From NCBI GenBank assembly GCA_018894105.1, contig CM032131.1, forward strand, positions 20,751,578-20,815,577: a stretch of DNA of 64,000 nt. The letters are read 5' to 3'. Positions 22,000 to 35,359 of this stretch are shown here, piece after piece. The notes below the pieces were generated by a model that worked only from the letters and a program-made list of their open reading frames with translations, was not told where the DNA came from and did not search any database. Each line of letters starts with the position of its first letter. Within the stretch, counting starts at the first letter, position 1. This DNA is from Jacaranda mimosifolia. Its lineage: Eukaryota > Streptophyta > Magnoliopsida > Lamiales > Bignoniaceae. Made by a program: the position numbers and the translations under genes.

Positions 22000-23463
22000 G
22001 TGATGTACCTAAAGTGCCCTTACTTCTTTTCTTTAATCCTCATAACTATAAGTGACTATCATTTACAATTCACATATTTTATACTAATAATTATCATCTT
22101 ATCATAATTTTTATGTCATCATACTAAAACTCGATAAATATCAAATATTATTTAAAAAAACTAATGTAATATTAAAAATAAATATTTAATTTATTTGCTA
22201 TATGATGTAAGTAAATATTTTAGAACATACATCGAATGTGTCAAAATTACTAATATATATAATTACTACTTTATAAGCAATTTTGTAGACACAATCTTCC
22301 AAAATACAACTTCATCAACTTTACTCACTCCCTCAATAATAAATGTTTTGAACCATAATTCACAACATTATTGATAATATTGTCCATAATGCTAAGTCAA
22401 ATTGTATCGAGACAATATAATTTCAAATCTTCCACTAAAAATCCTTTAAATCTTCTGGTTTCGCTTTTCCAACACCGTTGGTAAACTTTGTTAGATTAAG
22501 AGGTCCTTTACCCTTATTCGCCAAAAGTGAAATTCACCTTGTCATCAAAGTGAACAGTAAATTGTCCATCCCAAAAAATCAAATATAAATTTGCAGTCCT
22601 GACCAAAGCTCTGATATCATTTATTGTAGTTCCAAATAATAAAGGTCAATCAAATAATTTATATTTGTAAGGTAGGAGAGCTCTTACCATAAATATATGA
22701 CGAAATGGCATAATTTGATCAATATTTTTTTTCCTTAATCACAAGATGTTGTTTGGATTTCCAAAATATCACCATTTCCTTCCTTATTTAGAAGATCTAA
22801 TTAGAATTGCAAATTGTAAGAATGATATGAATTGTCAAAATATATGAATTTAATACTTGGCATCACTATTAGCCAATAAAATATATATGAGAATACCAGT
22901 AAATTAACTATTTATTTTAAGAATGAAAATTAATTAATAAATTTCTAAATATAAATAGAAAATAAAAAAAATTGATACTTAATATATTATCTTAAAGGTG
23001 TTGGCTGCCAAGTTAATTTATTTATAGTAAGATCAATAGTAAAGCCATTAATTATTACATATTTATCGATTGAGTCGTAAATAAGCAGCCATACAAACAA
23101 AAATGAAAATTTTTTCTTTGATTTTTGGCACCTCCATAATACCGTAATCTCCAATGGATCAAATTATATCGCGCATGCAGTAGATATGAATCATTAAAAA
23201 AAAAAAAAAAATCATAATTTAGTCCTAATAAATTACTTTATCTAGTATGGTTTATATTATTGTATCTTGTTGAGGGGCTCTGAAGACTATTTTGATGTTA
23301 TTCTTCACGAACTTTTTGGGGATTGATACATGAGTTGCACATCAGCACTCACGCAAAAAATATTCTGATGTCTGAACCCAAAAAATTCCTATGGACGGTG
23401 ACAATGTAACTCACACAAAATTTACCTAATCCATATGATTTTACATGAAATCATATCTTTAAT
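22000..23463. other. Intergenic, possibly Helitron interior
   Basis: AT-rich with no protein motifs. An inverted ATGATATCAGAGC near 22610 resembles a tRNA-Met primer-binding site, but no LTR lies beside it. An A15 run lies near 23196. Confidence 0.3.
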
Positions 23464-23650
23464 TGTTAAAGAATGGACTTTGGGCAATAGGGCCTAACTC
23501 AACTCCAAAAATTAGCTCAAGATGTGAGGATTGCCCAAAATCACATATAAATACCACAATTTATTTATTTCACCAATGTGAGACATTAACATTAATCTTT
23601 AAGTTGCAAAACAACATATAGCTTTAGGAGTGGCGTTAAGTTATGCGATC
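23464..23650 (+). repeat. Short dispersed repeat, TRIM-LTR- or MITE-like
   Basis: The segment contains GGGCCTAACTCAACTCC, GCTCAAGATGTGAGGATTGC and CAATGTGAGACATTAAC, in the order found in a short dispersed repeat common in plant genomes. It begins TGTTAAAG, compatible with an LTR start. The class cannot be settled by eye. Confidence 0.35.
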
Positions 23651-23933
23651 ATAGCCCCTTGGATAGTCAAGGAGAATAATCGATCTTATTGGGAATATTA
23701 AGATATCAAATAGTTTAAATAAATTGCTCGAGGAGAAGAAAACTCATTTATATTTAGGAGAATGAGTTAGTTACCTTTTAGTACACATTTTTTTTTCTTA
23801 ATCATATAAGGATATCAAATATCTTAAGATATTGCTTATAATAATATTTTTTAAATAAGTATAGCCAAACATTCCATTAACATGTAACATTTTGGATTGG
23901 TTCTAACATCATTTAGGTCTATTGGGTGATATC

Positions 23934-24612
23934 TAGACCTGGCAAATGGGTACCTTTGGATAATTCAAAAGTGGATAATGATGGGTCAGGTAAATTGGTC
24001 AATTGGTAAAATTACCCAATTTTTATTAGGTACGAGATAGTGAACCCATTACCTATGACTATGGTAATGGGTAACTCATGGGTATCTATAATAAATTTTA
24101 TTTTTTTATATTTTAAAGTAAATTAATATGTATTTTTTTAATTTACATAATTTTATTGAAATGTTAACTAAATAAAACTAACAAAAAAGGCTACAAATTT
24201 CAAATATTATATTAACCAAGTACCTAAAACATGTTAAGTATTTTAGTTTGAAAATTTCAACTTAAATATTTAAAGATCTATCGAATTTGGGTTATATTAC
24301 ATTTTAAAGTTCAAATTTAAATCCCATTATATGTTAAAAGTTTTTTGAACTAAAAATTTAAATATCACTTAAACATTGTTGTTATTATGGAAAAATGTGT
24401 TATACCCTCCAAAGTATTTGTGAAAATTAGAGAAAGATTTAAAATAAAAAAATATATGGTTATTAATAGGTCACTCGTGCGTACCCGCGGATTGGTTAAA
24501 AAAGTGATGGGTAATTAGGCGACGGGTAAAATTATCTATATTTTACTAGGTGGAAAAAATTAGGTCCATTACCCATATTTTTTTGGGTACCTTTAAGTAT
24601 TGGGTGTATAAA
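23934..24612. mobile_element. hAT-like nonautonomous repeat, right end lost
   Basis: It starts TAGACCTGGCAAATGGGTAC and is filled with GGGTAA/TTACCC words in both orientations (ACCCATTACC near 24044, GATGGGTAATTAGGCGACGG near 24510, CCATTACCCATA near 24568). This is the composition of small hAT derivatives with TAGGGRTGGCAA ends. A proper right terminal repeat was not found. Confidence 0.4.
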
Positions 24613-25880
24613 TAATTTTTTGTAAGGTCTAATATGATCGCATCTGATAATTCTCTCCCATGTTTTAACACGAGTTGACTATTTCAATTCTTTGTTGGAA
24701 TTGTGGGTACCTCAACAACGATAATTCAAAGAAACATTTTGAGCAATGAAAAGATCTTGTATCCTTTTTTCTCATGCACAATAGTTTGAGCAATGGAATG
24801 GTGGTGGACAAGTATGAGATTGTCGATTCGTATAGACACCAAAGCTAATCCATGGGATCTCCCACAAGAGCTGTCCACAAACCAGAAAAGTAGTAAAATG
24901 GGATGCCCATTCCCCACCCACTTGCACATTACAATGACATGATCTTTGTAATTTTATGTATATCCAAGTTTCAGTACATTCGTTCTGATATTTTCAAATA
25001 CTATTCTCTAACAAGTCTTTCTCTTTGATGGTGAAGAGAGAGTGAGACAATCACTATTATCTATATCTGTATCTGTTCATGGATAAGATGAGACGATGTG
25101 ACTTGAGAAAATAGGATATTATGGAAGAAACTAATAGACATATAAGATTATTCAGAAAATAAATGATTTTACATTTTTTTATGCAAATCAAGAGCTCGTT
25201 TGGGTTCGAATTCTTGACCTCTCACATAATATGAAATATTTATGCTATTGAGCTACATGCTACTCGACACAGATAATTTAACTTAATTAAGAGAAAACTT
25301 AACAAATTTGAAGGATAACAAAACTTGATTTTCATTTAATTTACATTTACATGTAAAATTTAAGAACATATATAGCCAATTGTTAAGTTTAATTAGCTCC
25401 CCGTTAGCCTCTTTTGTGATCAGAATATGAGCTGTCACGCAATAAATAAAGAAATTCTATGTTTAAATTTTGGATTTTAATAAGAAAAACGTTAGGCAAA
25501 AGTTTTTGACATATTTTAAATGATGTAATTTTATACTTTAATTTTTATATTTTTGTTTTTTCGTTTTTTTTTTCCCTTCATTAACTAATTCCCCTGCTTC
25601 AAATATAGAAATAAAATTCGTGGAGCATTGTATGGAATTAGATTCTCAATCGGCTATCATCTAATCATCTTTACTAAAAATGGGGCCAATGATGCACAAG
25701 CAGCATATCATGACAACTGTCGAGATATTTGTTCGTAGATGAGATACGAGATATTTGTTAACGTGCATTTATCGACACATATATGTTAAATGAGTGCATG
25801 CGTTTTGCCAAACAAATTGTTTCCCACGTGATTATCTAATTAAGGACATATAAATAAATAAATAAATATATATATATATA

Positions 25881-25911
<31 letters not shown>

Positions 25912-27960
25912 AACTCGTGTTAGACAAAACTTATAGACCTTATAATTAATTTAGGTATAGAGTCGTTTCTTATTCCTAGCATGTAATTAATAGCCATTGT
26001 CATGCTTATGCAAATATCGGGTGTATATAGAATTTATGGCAATATTCAAGAATTATCTCATGGTTTCATTCATACACCATTATTTCTTGAGTACCTTCAA
26101 AGAAAGTATGTATATGCAACAACTTGCCCATTATTTAATTTTCTAGGACACAAAAAGACAAAATGGAAAAATCTAATTAGGCTAGCTGGGTGTCAAGTAT
26201 CACCTCCCAACATCCCATTTAAAAATAAGTGAAAATGTGGAGAGGGGAATATCGACCTTGTATGGTCATTATGGGAGTTCTAGGAGGGTGAAATTATAGA
26301 AACTTCCTCAAACGTAAATAAATAAATAAATTAATAAATAGAAAGTTCACTATCAAAAAGTTTGATTCTCGCTATGGAAAAATTGCTGCTGAATAAATTT
26401 TGTAGTTATTACTATAAATTATAGTTATAAGTTTTTATAATACAAATATTTTTTTAAAATAAAAAATAATAAAAAATTTTAGTTATCAGTTCATGGCCTT
26501 GTTTGGTGGAAGTACAATAAATTAGCTATGCATTTAACGAAAAAAATTAATATATATAAAAATAAAAATAATTATTAACTACAGTCAACAGATTGGTTGT
26601 ACCGAAGGTTAGCTACGAAAACATTTACTTCGAATTTGATTAGGTCAATTTTATAGCTAAAACTATGATTTTGTATTATCAACTATGGATTGAACGTAGC
26701 TAATGATCTAAGTTTTGTAGCGATTTTGGCAGAAAAGAACGTTTGTATTTTCTAATATTTCAAAATTATTAATAAAGAAGTAGAAGTTTAGTAAATCAAA
26801 ATTGTAATTTGTCATTCTTAAAAAATAAATCCTTTTAATTTCAAGAACCAACATTAATTAATCTCACAAAGATAAATAGAAAGAAAAGGATAGAGACATC
26901 ATGGTTCGATATAATATATTGTGCAAGTGCTACCCCCAAACTTCTTGACTTTGGCCAAGATGAGAAGTAAAAGTCCATCTTATTCATTTATTACCCCAAA
27001 AGAAAAATTGGCGCAGTTGACTCTAGACCAGCCTCGAAAGGACACATATATTTACACTCAAGGACGGATCCAAAAATAAGAGTATGAGGGGATCAAAATT
27101 ATAAAGCCTAATAGTTTAGTGTAATTTTCATATTTGTGAAATCAAAATACATATTTTTCATCAAAATTGAGTGCAATGCTCCTTTGTAAATGAATCAAAT
27201 CAATATCAAAATTTCTAATAATTTTTTTTAAATATAAGTAATTAAAACTCAAAAAAAAAGTTCTAAAACATACTTTCATCTTATTATGAAATATGCTCTT
27301 GATAATATTTATAACAAAAAAAGTTCTTCCATTTGTAGCTGTTGAAACACAAAGAAAATATTCACTCACATTTATTCTTATCTTAATCTTATTAAAATCA
27401 AAATGAGAGATTTTAATTATTTTGCAAGTCCCTTAAAATTTAATCGGCTAAACTTCCGTAATGTTTTCTCAAACAAATAAAATAGAAATGCCTTAACTAG
27501 TCTATTTAATAGTTTTCACTTTATTACTAATTGTAAATATGGACCTAAAAATTTGTTTTGTATTTTAAAAAATAAAATAGGTAGATATTTTATTAATTGA
27601 TTTTAATTTTTATCTTTAATTAAAAATAAATTCAATTCAATTGAATAAATCTAGAAAAGTAATTTTTAATTTAAGGCCAATACTAAAAGATTTTTAAAAA
27701 AGTTAATGAATGAAAATTAAAATTAGTTAATTTTAATTAATATTAAATAAAATTTTCTTTTTGATATATTCTTTAAATTAATTATAGTAAAATTTTTATA
27801 TATATGTATATGTATATTGTAATAAACCTAGCGGGCAATGGCCCCTGCTTGCCACCATTTGTTGTATTGAAAAGGTCACTTTTTGACTGGTAAACAAAAT
27901 ATTAATCGAAAGTAATGTGCAGTATACAATAAAAACTCCAATGTTTTTCATAATTCTGAT
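24613..27960. other. Intergenic, no genes seen
   Basis: Reading frames here are short and show no known motifs. A (TA)n block at 25866-25889 is followed by (AC)n at 25891-25911. At 26380-26720 there is MITE-like sequence with TAGCTACGAAAAC and TAGTTA words but no clear ends. Confidence 0.4.
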
Positions 27961-27969
27961 GTTACTAAA
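27961..27969. repeat. 9-bp target duplication, left copy
   Basis: GTTACTAAA here and at 28833-28841 flanks the MULE-type element exactly. A nine-base duplication is the hallmark of Mutator-like insertion. Confidence 0.75.
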
Positions 27970-28832
27970 TGGGAGTATTGCAAATAATCCCTTATGATAA
28001 TTAAAATAAGTAGAAAAAATCCAATAAAAAAAAAAATATATGCAAAAATACACCTTGTGTTTTTTAAAGTTGAGCAAAAAAATCCCTTCAACACGTGGAG
28101 TGAGTTGCACATGCCTTTGCTGCAACCTGCAAGTATTAATTTTTTTATGCAGAAAAATCCCGCTCCCTTCCCCACCCAAACCCTGCCCGCTACCCGCACA
28201 CTCCAAACCCCCACCCCGCACTCCCCCACCAAAACCTCGCTCGCCACCTCACAGCTGCCATGGCAGGTGGCAACTGAGTTACATATACATACACACACAA
28301 TACATATAATATAATATAACATAATATGTATGTGTATCTATCTATATATATTTATATATAAACCCCACCACCCCCACCTCTTCAAACTCCTCACCTTGCT
28401 GCCATGGCAGCCTAATTTATATATAGCATACAATATATAAATTGGGATGGTACGTTCGGACTAGAGAGGGTGTATGACTGTTGAGTTTTGGCCAACAGTA
28501 ACATCGACAATAGCGATAATAGATAGGTGAGCGAAGAGAAAAATAAGAAAAAAAAAAAGAAAAGAAAACTTAGAAAAAAGAAAAAGAAAGAATAAAATAA
28601 ATTTAATCATAAAAAAATTAAATTGAATTAAAAATATATAAAAATAATAAGGGCAATTTAGTTTTTATAAATTAAAATTAGGTCAAATGGGCAACAACCA
28701 TAAAACGGGGGGCAATGTGCATGATTTGAGAAAACACAAGATGCATTTTTATATATTTTTTTTATGGACTTTTTTTTTTTATACCTGTTTTAATTATCAC
28801 ATGGGGTTACTTGCGATTCTCCTATTTCTCCA
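27970..28832. mobile_element. Nonautonomous MULE, 863 bp, with C-rich core
   Basis: A perfect 9-bp direct repeat flanks inverted ends of at least 130 bp. The left end reads TGGGAGTATTGCAAATAATC and the inverted right end begins TGG and contains GGAGAATCGCAAGTAACCCC. Both continue with TGATAATTAAAA, an A-rich stretch, then ACACC/GCATCTTGTGTTTT. Between the arms, 28160-28410 contains a C-rich segment unlike the AT-rich arms, with GCTGCCATGGCAG in two places (28254, 28399). That core could be captured host sequence (a Pack-MULE) but it has no recognisable protein. There is no transposase. Confidence 0.75.
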
Positions 28833-28841
28833 GTTACTAAA

Positions 28842-29413
28842 CCCTCAAATCTCACCCAGGCAACTTCAGCAAAAATAGATACATTACTAAGAAAAATAAT
28901 CAAATTGATTGATCAATGGAAGCAATTAACTACTTTTTTATTGTTTGAACATTGAAGGCATCAGGCAGAAGTAAATGAATTTTAAGACTAAAAGTGAGCG
29001 GTCAAAGTAGAAGTTACAATTAACATGTATAGACAAAGTAATTGGTGAATTTTACCCTCGTCAAATTTTGAATAGATGGAAAATCTCCTATCAAAAAATA
29101 ATTGGTGCTGCACTCTCTCTTATGCTTCTAAAAGTAGAAGTATAGTTCATTATTTTACTCCGATTATTTGCTTATAGTTTTTTATTTTGAGGACATAAAT
29201 ACCTTCATATAAAAGATACATTTTTACCTATTTTATTGTGGTAAAAGTAACACATTCCAACATATAAAATTGCGAAAAAAAGATTTAAAATATAGTTTTT
29301 TGGTGTTCCTTTTTAGTTTTAAAATGATATGAAATATAAAATTGCTAATTTTTTTGTTATATACTTATTTTAAGTTCTTAATTTTAAATTATATATATAT
29401 ATATACACACACA
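28842..29413. other. Intergenic, no genes seen
   Basis: AT-rich sequence without motifs, ending in a (TA)n/(CA)n microsatellite (29391-29413). Confidence 0.4.
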
Positions 29414-29455
29414 CTAGTGGAGGCGCACTGCGCCTGCCCATTGCAATGCTTAAAT
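29414..29455 (-). mobile_element. Helitron 3' terminus
   Basis: On the minus strand the sequence reads GGCAGGCGCAGTGCGCCTCC followed by ACTAG and then T. The 6-bp stem GGCGCA/TGCGCC just upstream of a terminal CTAG, with T after it, is the canonical Helitron 3' end. A possible short partner 5' end, TTATACTATTACAAAC on the minus strand near 29640, has TT in place of TC. If genuine, the element would be only about 225 bp. Confidence 0.6.
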
Positions 29456-29639
29456 GTATATTTTTATGTTATGTATAGTTTAATTTTTTTTTTTTAGTAA
29501 TAATAAGATATAAAATTTACACAATTTGAAAATATTACTAAATGTAAAAGGACTTTGGTATCATGTAACTATACCAAAAAAAAAAAAAAATGTCTATAAA
29601 AAAGAAGCAACATAGAAAATGCAGTTTGTAATAGTATAA

Positions 29640-30545
29640 TAAATTTAACAAAATAAATAATATAAAATAATGTGATTCAACAGAGAAATAATTAAAAAGA
29701 AAATTCTTGAGCAATAAACAAAATACATATCTCCAAAAATTTTCACAATATTCTTATCATGAATAATATAGTTGGTAGTTAAATTCTAGGGGAAGCAACA
29801 ATATAACATTAATAGTTTGCTGCAACAAAATATAACCATTTGAATCATGACGTTTCATACATTTTGAAAATAGCAGTTCTTCATTCTTTAGGCCCACATT
29901 TATTTTCTTTTTCTTTTTCTTTAATTACTTTCTCATACCCACTGGGCCAGGTAAAATACAGGCTAATTTGGGTCGGAGATATTAGTTCTCAACAAGATCC
30001 GATAATAGTCCATATTAGGTGTTCTTATCATATTTATTTCACTATTCTTGGTTGGATAAGACCAGTGTTCATGTAATGTGCTTATAATGTAGTCGTAAAA
30101 TGCAAGTTGTTTAGTCATTAGGGGGGCAATGTGTTTGATGCCTCTGATAACCCATTATATCAGATAACCGTGTACATACACACGAAATGTATTTTGACAA
30201 AAATGGTCCACAAATTAGTGAAAGCTACCAAAAGTTTAAAGCTTTTATGGTAAAAATGCTGCTACTGAGTTCTTTCCCTCATAAAAATAGATTTGCATGT
30301 AATCAAGTTTGTTATTAGTGTCTACAATCAATAATCTCTCTTCTCCTTACTCAACATCCAGCAAAACTTATATTCAGTTTATCCATTTGTGATAAAATTA
30401 CTATGATTTGTAGGTGAAAGCAAAAGAAAGAATAGTTTGTTTACTGACTTCCAATATTAATTTGGACAAGGAAAATGCATGCTTAAGTGGATAGCATCAA
30501 ATAAAAACACATAAAGCAAATCCATCAAGCAAAGACAATTACTAA
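29640..30545. other. Intergenic, no genes seen
   Basis: No coding motifs. This sequence adjoins the truncated end of the copia element, so a deletion or rearrangement junction lies at about 30545. Confidence 0.4.
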
Positions 30546-33299
30546 TCAAATAGAAGTTATTCTAGTCATCGGTGAGTACGCATCAAAATAGTCAAGACCT
30601 TTCTTCTGTTGGTACCATTTGACTACTAGCCCCACTTTGTACTTGTTTATAGTACCATTAGCTTTCATTTTTCTTTTGAAAATCCATTTACGCCCTAAGG
30701 GTTTATTTTCAAGAGGTAAATCTACTAATTCCAAGTATGATTATGCATGATGGACTTTATTTCACTATTTACCGCTTCTTTCCATAAAGGAGCTTCAGGG
30801 TTGGTCATAGCTTTAGTAAACATCCACGGTTCACTTTCTAATATGTAACTCAAGAAGTCGAGTCCAAAGGATTTAGCCATTTTAGCTCTTTTCCTACGTC
30901 TTGGCTCAAAGTCCTCTTTGCTCGACTCTTGAACTTCTCGAGGTTTTTTAAATATTACTCGTCCTTCCTTCTTTTTTCATGGAAATATTTCTTCAAAGAA
31001 GCTTGCGTACCTTGACTCGATTATCATATTGATCTGAATATCGTCAATATCAAATTTATTTACAAGGAACCGATAGGCAGCACTATATTGTGCGTAACCA
31101 ATAAAGATCCCATCAACTGTCTTTGGTCTTATTTTGACCATTTTAGGAGGTGGTACTCTTACTTTAGCTAGACACACCCCCACACTCGAAGATATTGATG
31201 AGATGGTGGGTGTCCTTTTCATGCCTCATATGGTGTTTTTTGTAATTTTTTGTGGGGTATCTTATTAAGTAAATGATTTGCAGTCAACACTACTTCTCCC
31301 ACATGTTTTGAGGTACCCCTGTATTAATTAATAATACATTCATCATTTCTTTTAAAGTTTGATTTTTGCACTCAGCAATACCATTTGATTGTGGTCCATA
31401 AGGTGTTGTTATTTCATGGATTATTCCATGTCAGTACAAAACTCTTCAAAGGGGTGGAACATATTCACCTCCTCTATTACTTCTAAGTATTTTTATTTTC
31501 TTTCCAAGTTGATTCTCAACCTCATTCTTGTAATGTTTAAATACTTCAATAGCTTCATCTTTGTTGGAAAGTAGATAAATATGATAATATCTTGTGCAAT
31601 CATCTATAAAGGTTATAAAATATATTTTTCCACCTCTTGATTGCACCATTTTTAAGTTACATATATCTGTATGAATTAAACTTAATAGTTCAGTGCTTCA
31701 TTTAAATGTTTTAAATGAATTTTTAGTCATTTTTGCCTCAATGCAAACTTCACATTTAGTTTTTGTATCAAGATCCAATCTAGGCAGAATACCACTTTTA
31801 GCTAGTTTAGTTAATATATCAAAATTTACATGGCCTAGTCTATGATGCCATAAATCTAGAGACTCCAACAAGCAAGCCGAATTTACTTTATTTCCATTAG
31901 TAACATCTTTTGGTATATTTTTGGGTATGATGGTCATTACATTCATTTTAAAAAGACCATCACATAAATAGCCTTTTCCGATGTACAAACCATTTTTTGT
32001 AAGTACAAATTTGTCGGATTCAAAAAATAATCTAAATTCATTCTTGCTAAGCTTAGGACTTGACACTAAATTCCTTCTTATATTTGGCACACGAAGCATA
32101 TTGTTGAGAGTCAACTCCTTCCCAGGGGTCATTTTGAGCACCACCTTTCCAACTCCATACACTTTGGAGGTTAAAGAGTTCCCCATGAACAAACTTTCAT
32201 CTTTAGCATTTTTATATGTTGAAAAGAGGCTTCTGTTTGAGCAAACATGTCAAGTAGTCCTAGCACCACTGCTTAGGATTTTCTGCTAGATTCACCTCAA
32301 AAACCACGGTTGATAGGTTCAAGTCATTAACACCATCTAAGAGAGTCCATCTCTGTAACATTTGTATAGACAATCTTTCACTTTTTTGAAGGCCCGACCT
32401 TCTTAGAAGTCCGTCCTTGTTGACGATTTTGGCAGTCTTTTAGCCTTATGTCTTGGTTTGGCACAAACATAGCAGTTGCCCTAGAATTTTCTTTTTTTTA
32501 TTCTCATTTTGTTGGCCAGATGAGTCTCTCTTTCGCTTGTTTAATGGCCCTTGCTTCACTACATTCGCTTTGCTCTTATACGCATTGCCACCACCTTTCT
32601 TTTTAGAAAGCCGGTATCTTCTTCTGTTTTCAACCTCAAAATCAAGTCCTCAAGGTTCATTTCCTAGCACTTGTGCTTGAGGTAATTTTTGAAGTCTTTT
32701 CATCCGGGGGGTAATTTGTCAATCAGAGCTGCCACTTGGAATGCCTCTCGAAGTGCCATTTTCTCGGTAGCCAACTCTTGTAGTATCATTTGATACTCAT
32801 TTACCTGAGACATCATAGATTTGGAATCTATCATAATAAATTCAAGGAACTTACCAACAACGAATTTTTTTGTGCTAGCGTCCTCCGTCTTATATTTTTT
32901 CTCAAGTGATTCCCAAAGTTCTTTGGTCATAGCAATGAGACTATAAACATTGTACAAAGCATTGTCCAACCCATTAAGTATACAGTTTTTGCATAAGAAA
33001 CCTCCATGATTCCATGCATCAACAGCTACTGTGGTCTGCATATCCAGATTTCCCCACAATGCGGGATGGTCTTCATGCAAGTACGTTGCCAAATTAAGTG
33101 TAGTGAGGTAGAACAACATCTCTTGCTGTCATTTCTTAAAATCTTTTTCATTGAACTTCTCTGGTTTCTCTGCTTGTCCGATTGCAATTGAAGTAGCGGT
33201 AACAGGAGGCGGCGCAATGGGAGCATTTAGTGTTCCACTACCAACGTCCGTGACATTGAGCTCATTATGAATATTTGGCACATCGTTGTTTGTAGCCAT
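30546..33299 (-). pseudogene. Ty1/copia gag-pol, truncated in reverse transcriptase
   Basis: Read from ATG at 33299 downward. Gag (UBN2-type) shows FYLTTLNLATYL and VAALIDKLPPG, then a CCHC-like knuckle (NCYVCAKPRHKAKR near 32480). Next comes a decayed protease region with GVGKVVLKM, then the GAG-pre-integrase LWHHRLGHVNFDILTK (31860-31800). The integrase core has HTDICNLKMVQSRGGK and ILRSNRGGEY, followed by VGVCLAKVRVPPPKM. The start of reverse transcriptase has GRKWIFKRKMKANGTINKYK and DYFDAYSP. Sequence stops making sense after TRITSI at 30549, so the rest of RT, RNase H and the 3' LTR are missing. Defects include TGA at 33129-33131 (for a Trp) and Asn for the integrase Asp at 31476-31478. 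Confidence 0.85.
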
Positions 33300-35004
33300 A
33301 GTTAATTTCTATAAAATAGTAAAAGGAACAATTGTACCAATTAAAACAGAATCACTCCAAAGTTTATCATCACAGTTGCAAAATCGGATAATATATGTAT
33401 AGATTATATTTAATCAGACAGTATAGATTATATATAGAATCAAAATTTACACGACATTCACAAGGCAAGCACGTAATAGGGAAATTCAATGTATAGATTG
33501 TAATAAATAAAAACCACAGCAGTAGCAATTTAATAGGATAAAGAAGATAAGAACAAAATGATTTACCCCTTAGAACATAATTTGTATGCCCCACATACAC
33601 ATTTGTTGAAAAGTATGAAGCCGAGGGTAGTGCAACTTACATTTACAAATTCTAACATGCAACAGAAACTTGAAATTTATAGGTAAGCAAATGAATCAAA
33701 ATAAGATCATGCAATATATATATGTATAACACATAATTTCTTTCTTCTTCTTTTTTTTTTTCAAAGCTCAGGAATTAGACAAAAGCACAAAAATTAAGTA
33801 TGAATTTGTCAACGAGAAAGCCGAGAACTAATTCAAAGACAAAGAAATCAAAATTTCCACTAAAGTGCACAATAGCTTATCCAACAACAAGACAAAGACA
33901 CAAAACAACGAAAACCAAAATTCTACGCCTTCATTATTCTAACAACAAATAAACTTTATATTACTTTAAACTTACTATGGAATCTAAGCAATTTACTTTG
34001 ACAATTACTTTGGTAATTGAAACAAACCTTAGAATTGGAGAGGTAGAGTAAAGTTAATGTTCACACATAAGGCAATGGACACACGGACTACGGAGTTGTA
34101 TATATAGATAGAGAAGGTTAAGACTTTATAATTGTTACTCTTACAGTGTGTTGGCACCAGGGTGTCATATACATATATATATATATATACACATACACAC
34201 AAAAGTAGACATTAATCATACAATAGTCAAACAAATAAAAAAAAAGAAATAGCATTATAGTTACACATGCAAAAGAGCATATACCATACTAGAGGAACTG
34301 AAATACACACTTAGTATATAGCAAACAAACCTGAGTACTTGAAGGAAGAGTAATTAGTGATGAGTCGAGGCCTGGATGAGCATAGCTTCTTTAAAGTCTT
34401 ATTTGCCTCTCACTGGTGCCCAAGAACTACTGGCAGACAACTTCCAAAAATATAATGACTCGCAAACAGTCTAATGAAGCACTCATAAAGATTGAACCTC
34501 CAAACCGAACTGACTTGAACCTCTTATGCTAAATGAAGAATGCGTATGTTTATATGTGAGTATGACTGCCTAGAGCGGTAGAGTGCTAGAATGCTTGTAT
34601 GAATTTTCTTATGAAATGACACTAGACAACACCTATATTTATAGGACTTAAGTGTCTATTCCTATAAGACATGTCCATAACTCTGTTAGACTAAATAAAG
34701 GTTGTGACTTTTTTTTTGAATTGCAAAAGACATGGGTTGCAACTCTTTAAGAAAATTAGACGTGCCTGTTGGAAGAATTAATTCGGGTCTCAAAAATTGA
34801 AATTTAAAATAATCCTAATAATAATTATATTACTATTTTCGGATTATTATTATTCACTATCCACTCACTCCCATGTCTTAATATAATTTTAGCTCGTAGC
34901 TCACTTTTTAACTCAATTTGCTCATTCAGTACTTCATTAATTTTGACACTAAAATATCTCATCAACGAGATAAATGAATTTATTTAAGTGCTAAAATTCT
35001 AACA
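33300..35004 (-). mobile_element. Probable 5' LTR and leader of the copia element
   Basis: On the minus strand a TGTTAGAATTTTAGC start at 35004, a TATAAATA box (34643-34636, in CCTATAAATATAGG) and a transcribed leader run towards the gag ATG. The LTR 3' edge and primer-binding site could not be fixed. TGGTATATGCTC near 34285 is a weak primer-site candidate. With the 3' LTR deleted there is no second copy to align. Confidence 0.5.
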
Positions 35005-35359
35005 AGATAAGCTTAGACAAGTATCTTGTAGATATCATTATTACAACACAATTTTGCTGACTTAAAAATTGGATTGTCTTTACTGCAGAAATGTGGCATC
35101 TCTAATATATTTTCGGTTAGATTTTATTTAAAAAAGGGGCCACCCCCATTTTAAAGAAAATTTGATTTCGTGGTGCTGAAAACTGGGATTTAAAAAGCAT
35201 CACACCCACATTTACATTTATATTTGTTAGATTAAGAAGTCAAATTGGTGCATATTCGGGCTGACAATTTTGGTGTAGTACAACTTTGCAAAACTAAATA
35301 GTTTTATGTTGTTTACTTCTATTTAAAATTAACTAAATTTTTACTATTGCAGTTAAAAG
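35005..35359. other. Intergenic, nothing recognised
   Basis: AT-rich linker between the copia LTR and the hAT relic. Confidence 0.4.

Noticed and set aside
22600..22625. ATGATATCAGAGC as a tRNA-Met primer-binding site
   Set aside because: No LTR end lies next to it and no retroelement genes follow.
25866..25911. (TA)n(CA)n tract as a regulatory element
   Set aside because: An ordinary microsatellite with nothing around it to suggest function.
27825..27850. Possible Helitron 3' end (GGGGCCATTGCCCGCTAG on minus)
   Set aside because: The base after CTAG is G rather than T and the stem is only about four pairs.
28040..28314. Overlapping Pro-rich open frames in the small MULE
   Set aside because: They are produced by C-rich low-complexity sequence in several phases, without a recognisable domain.
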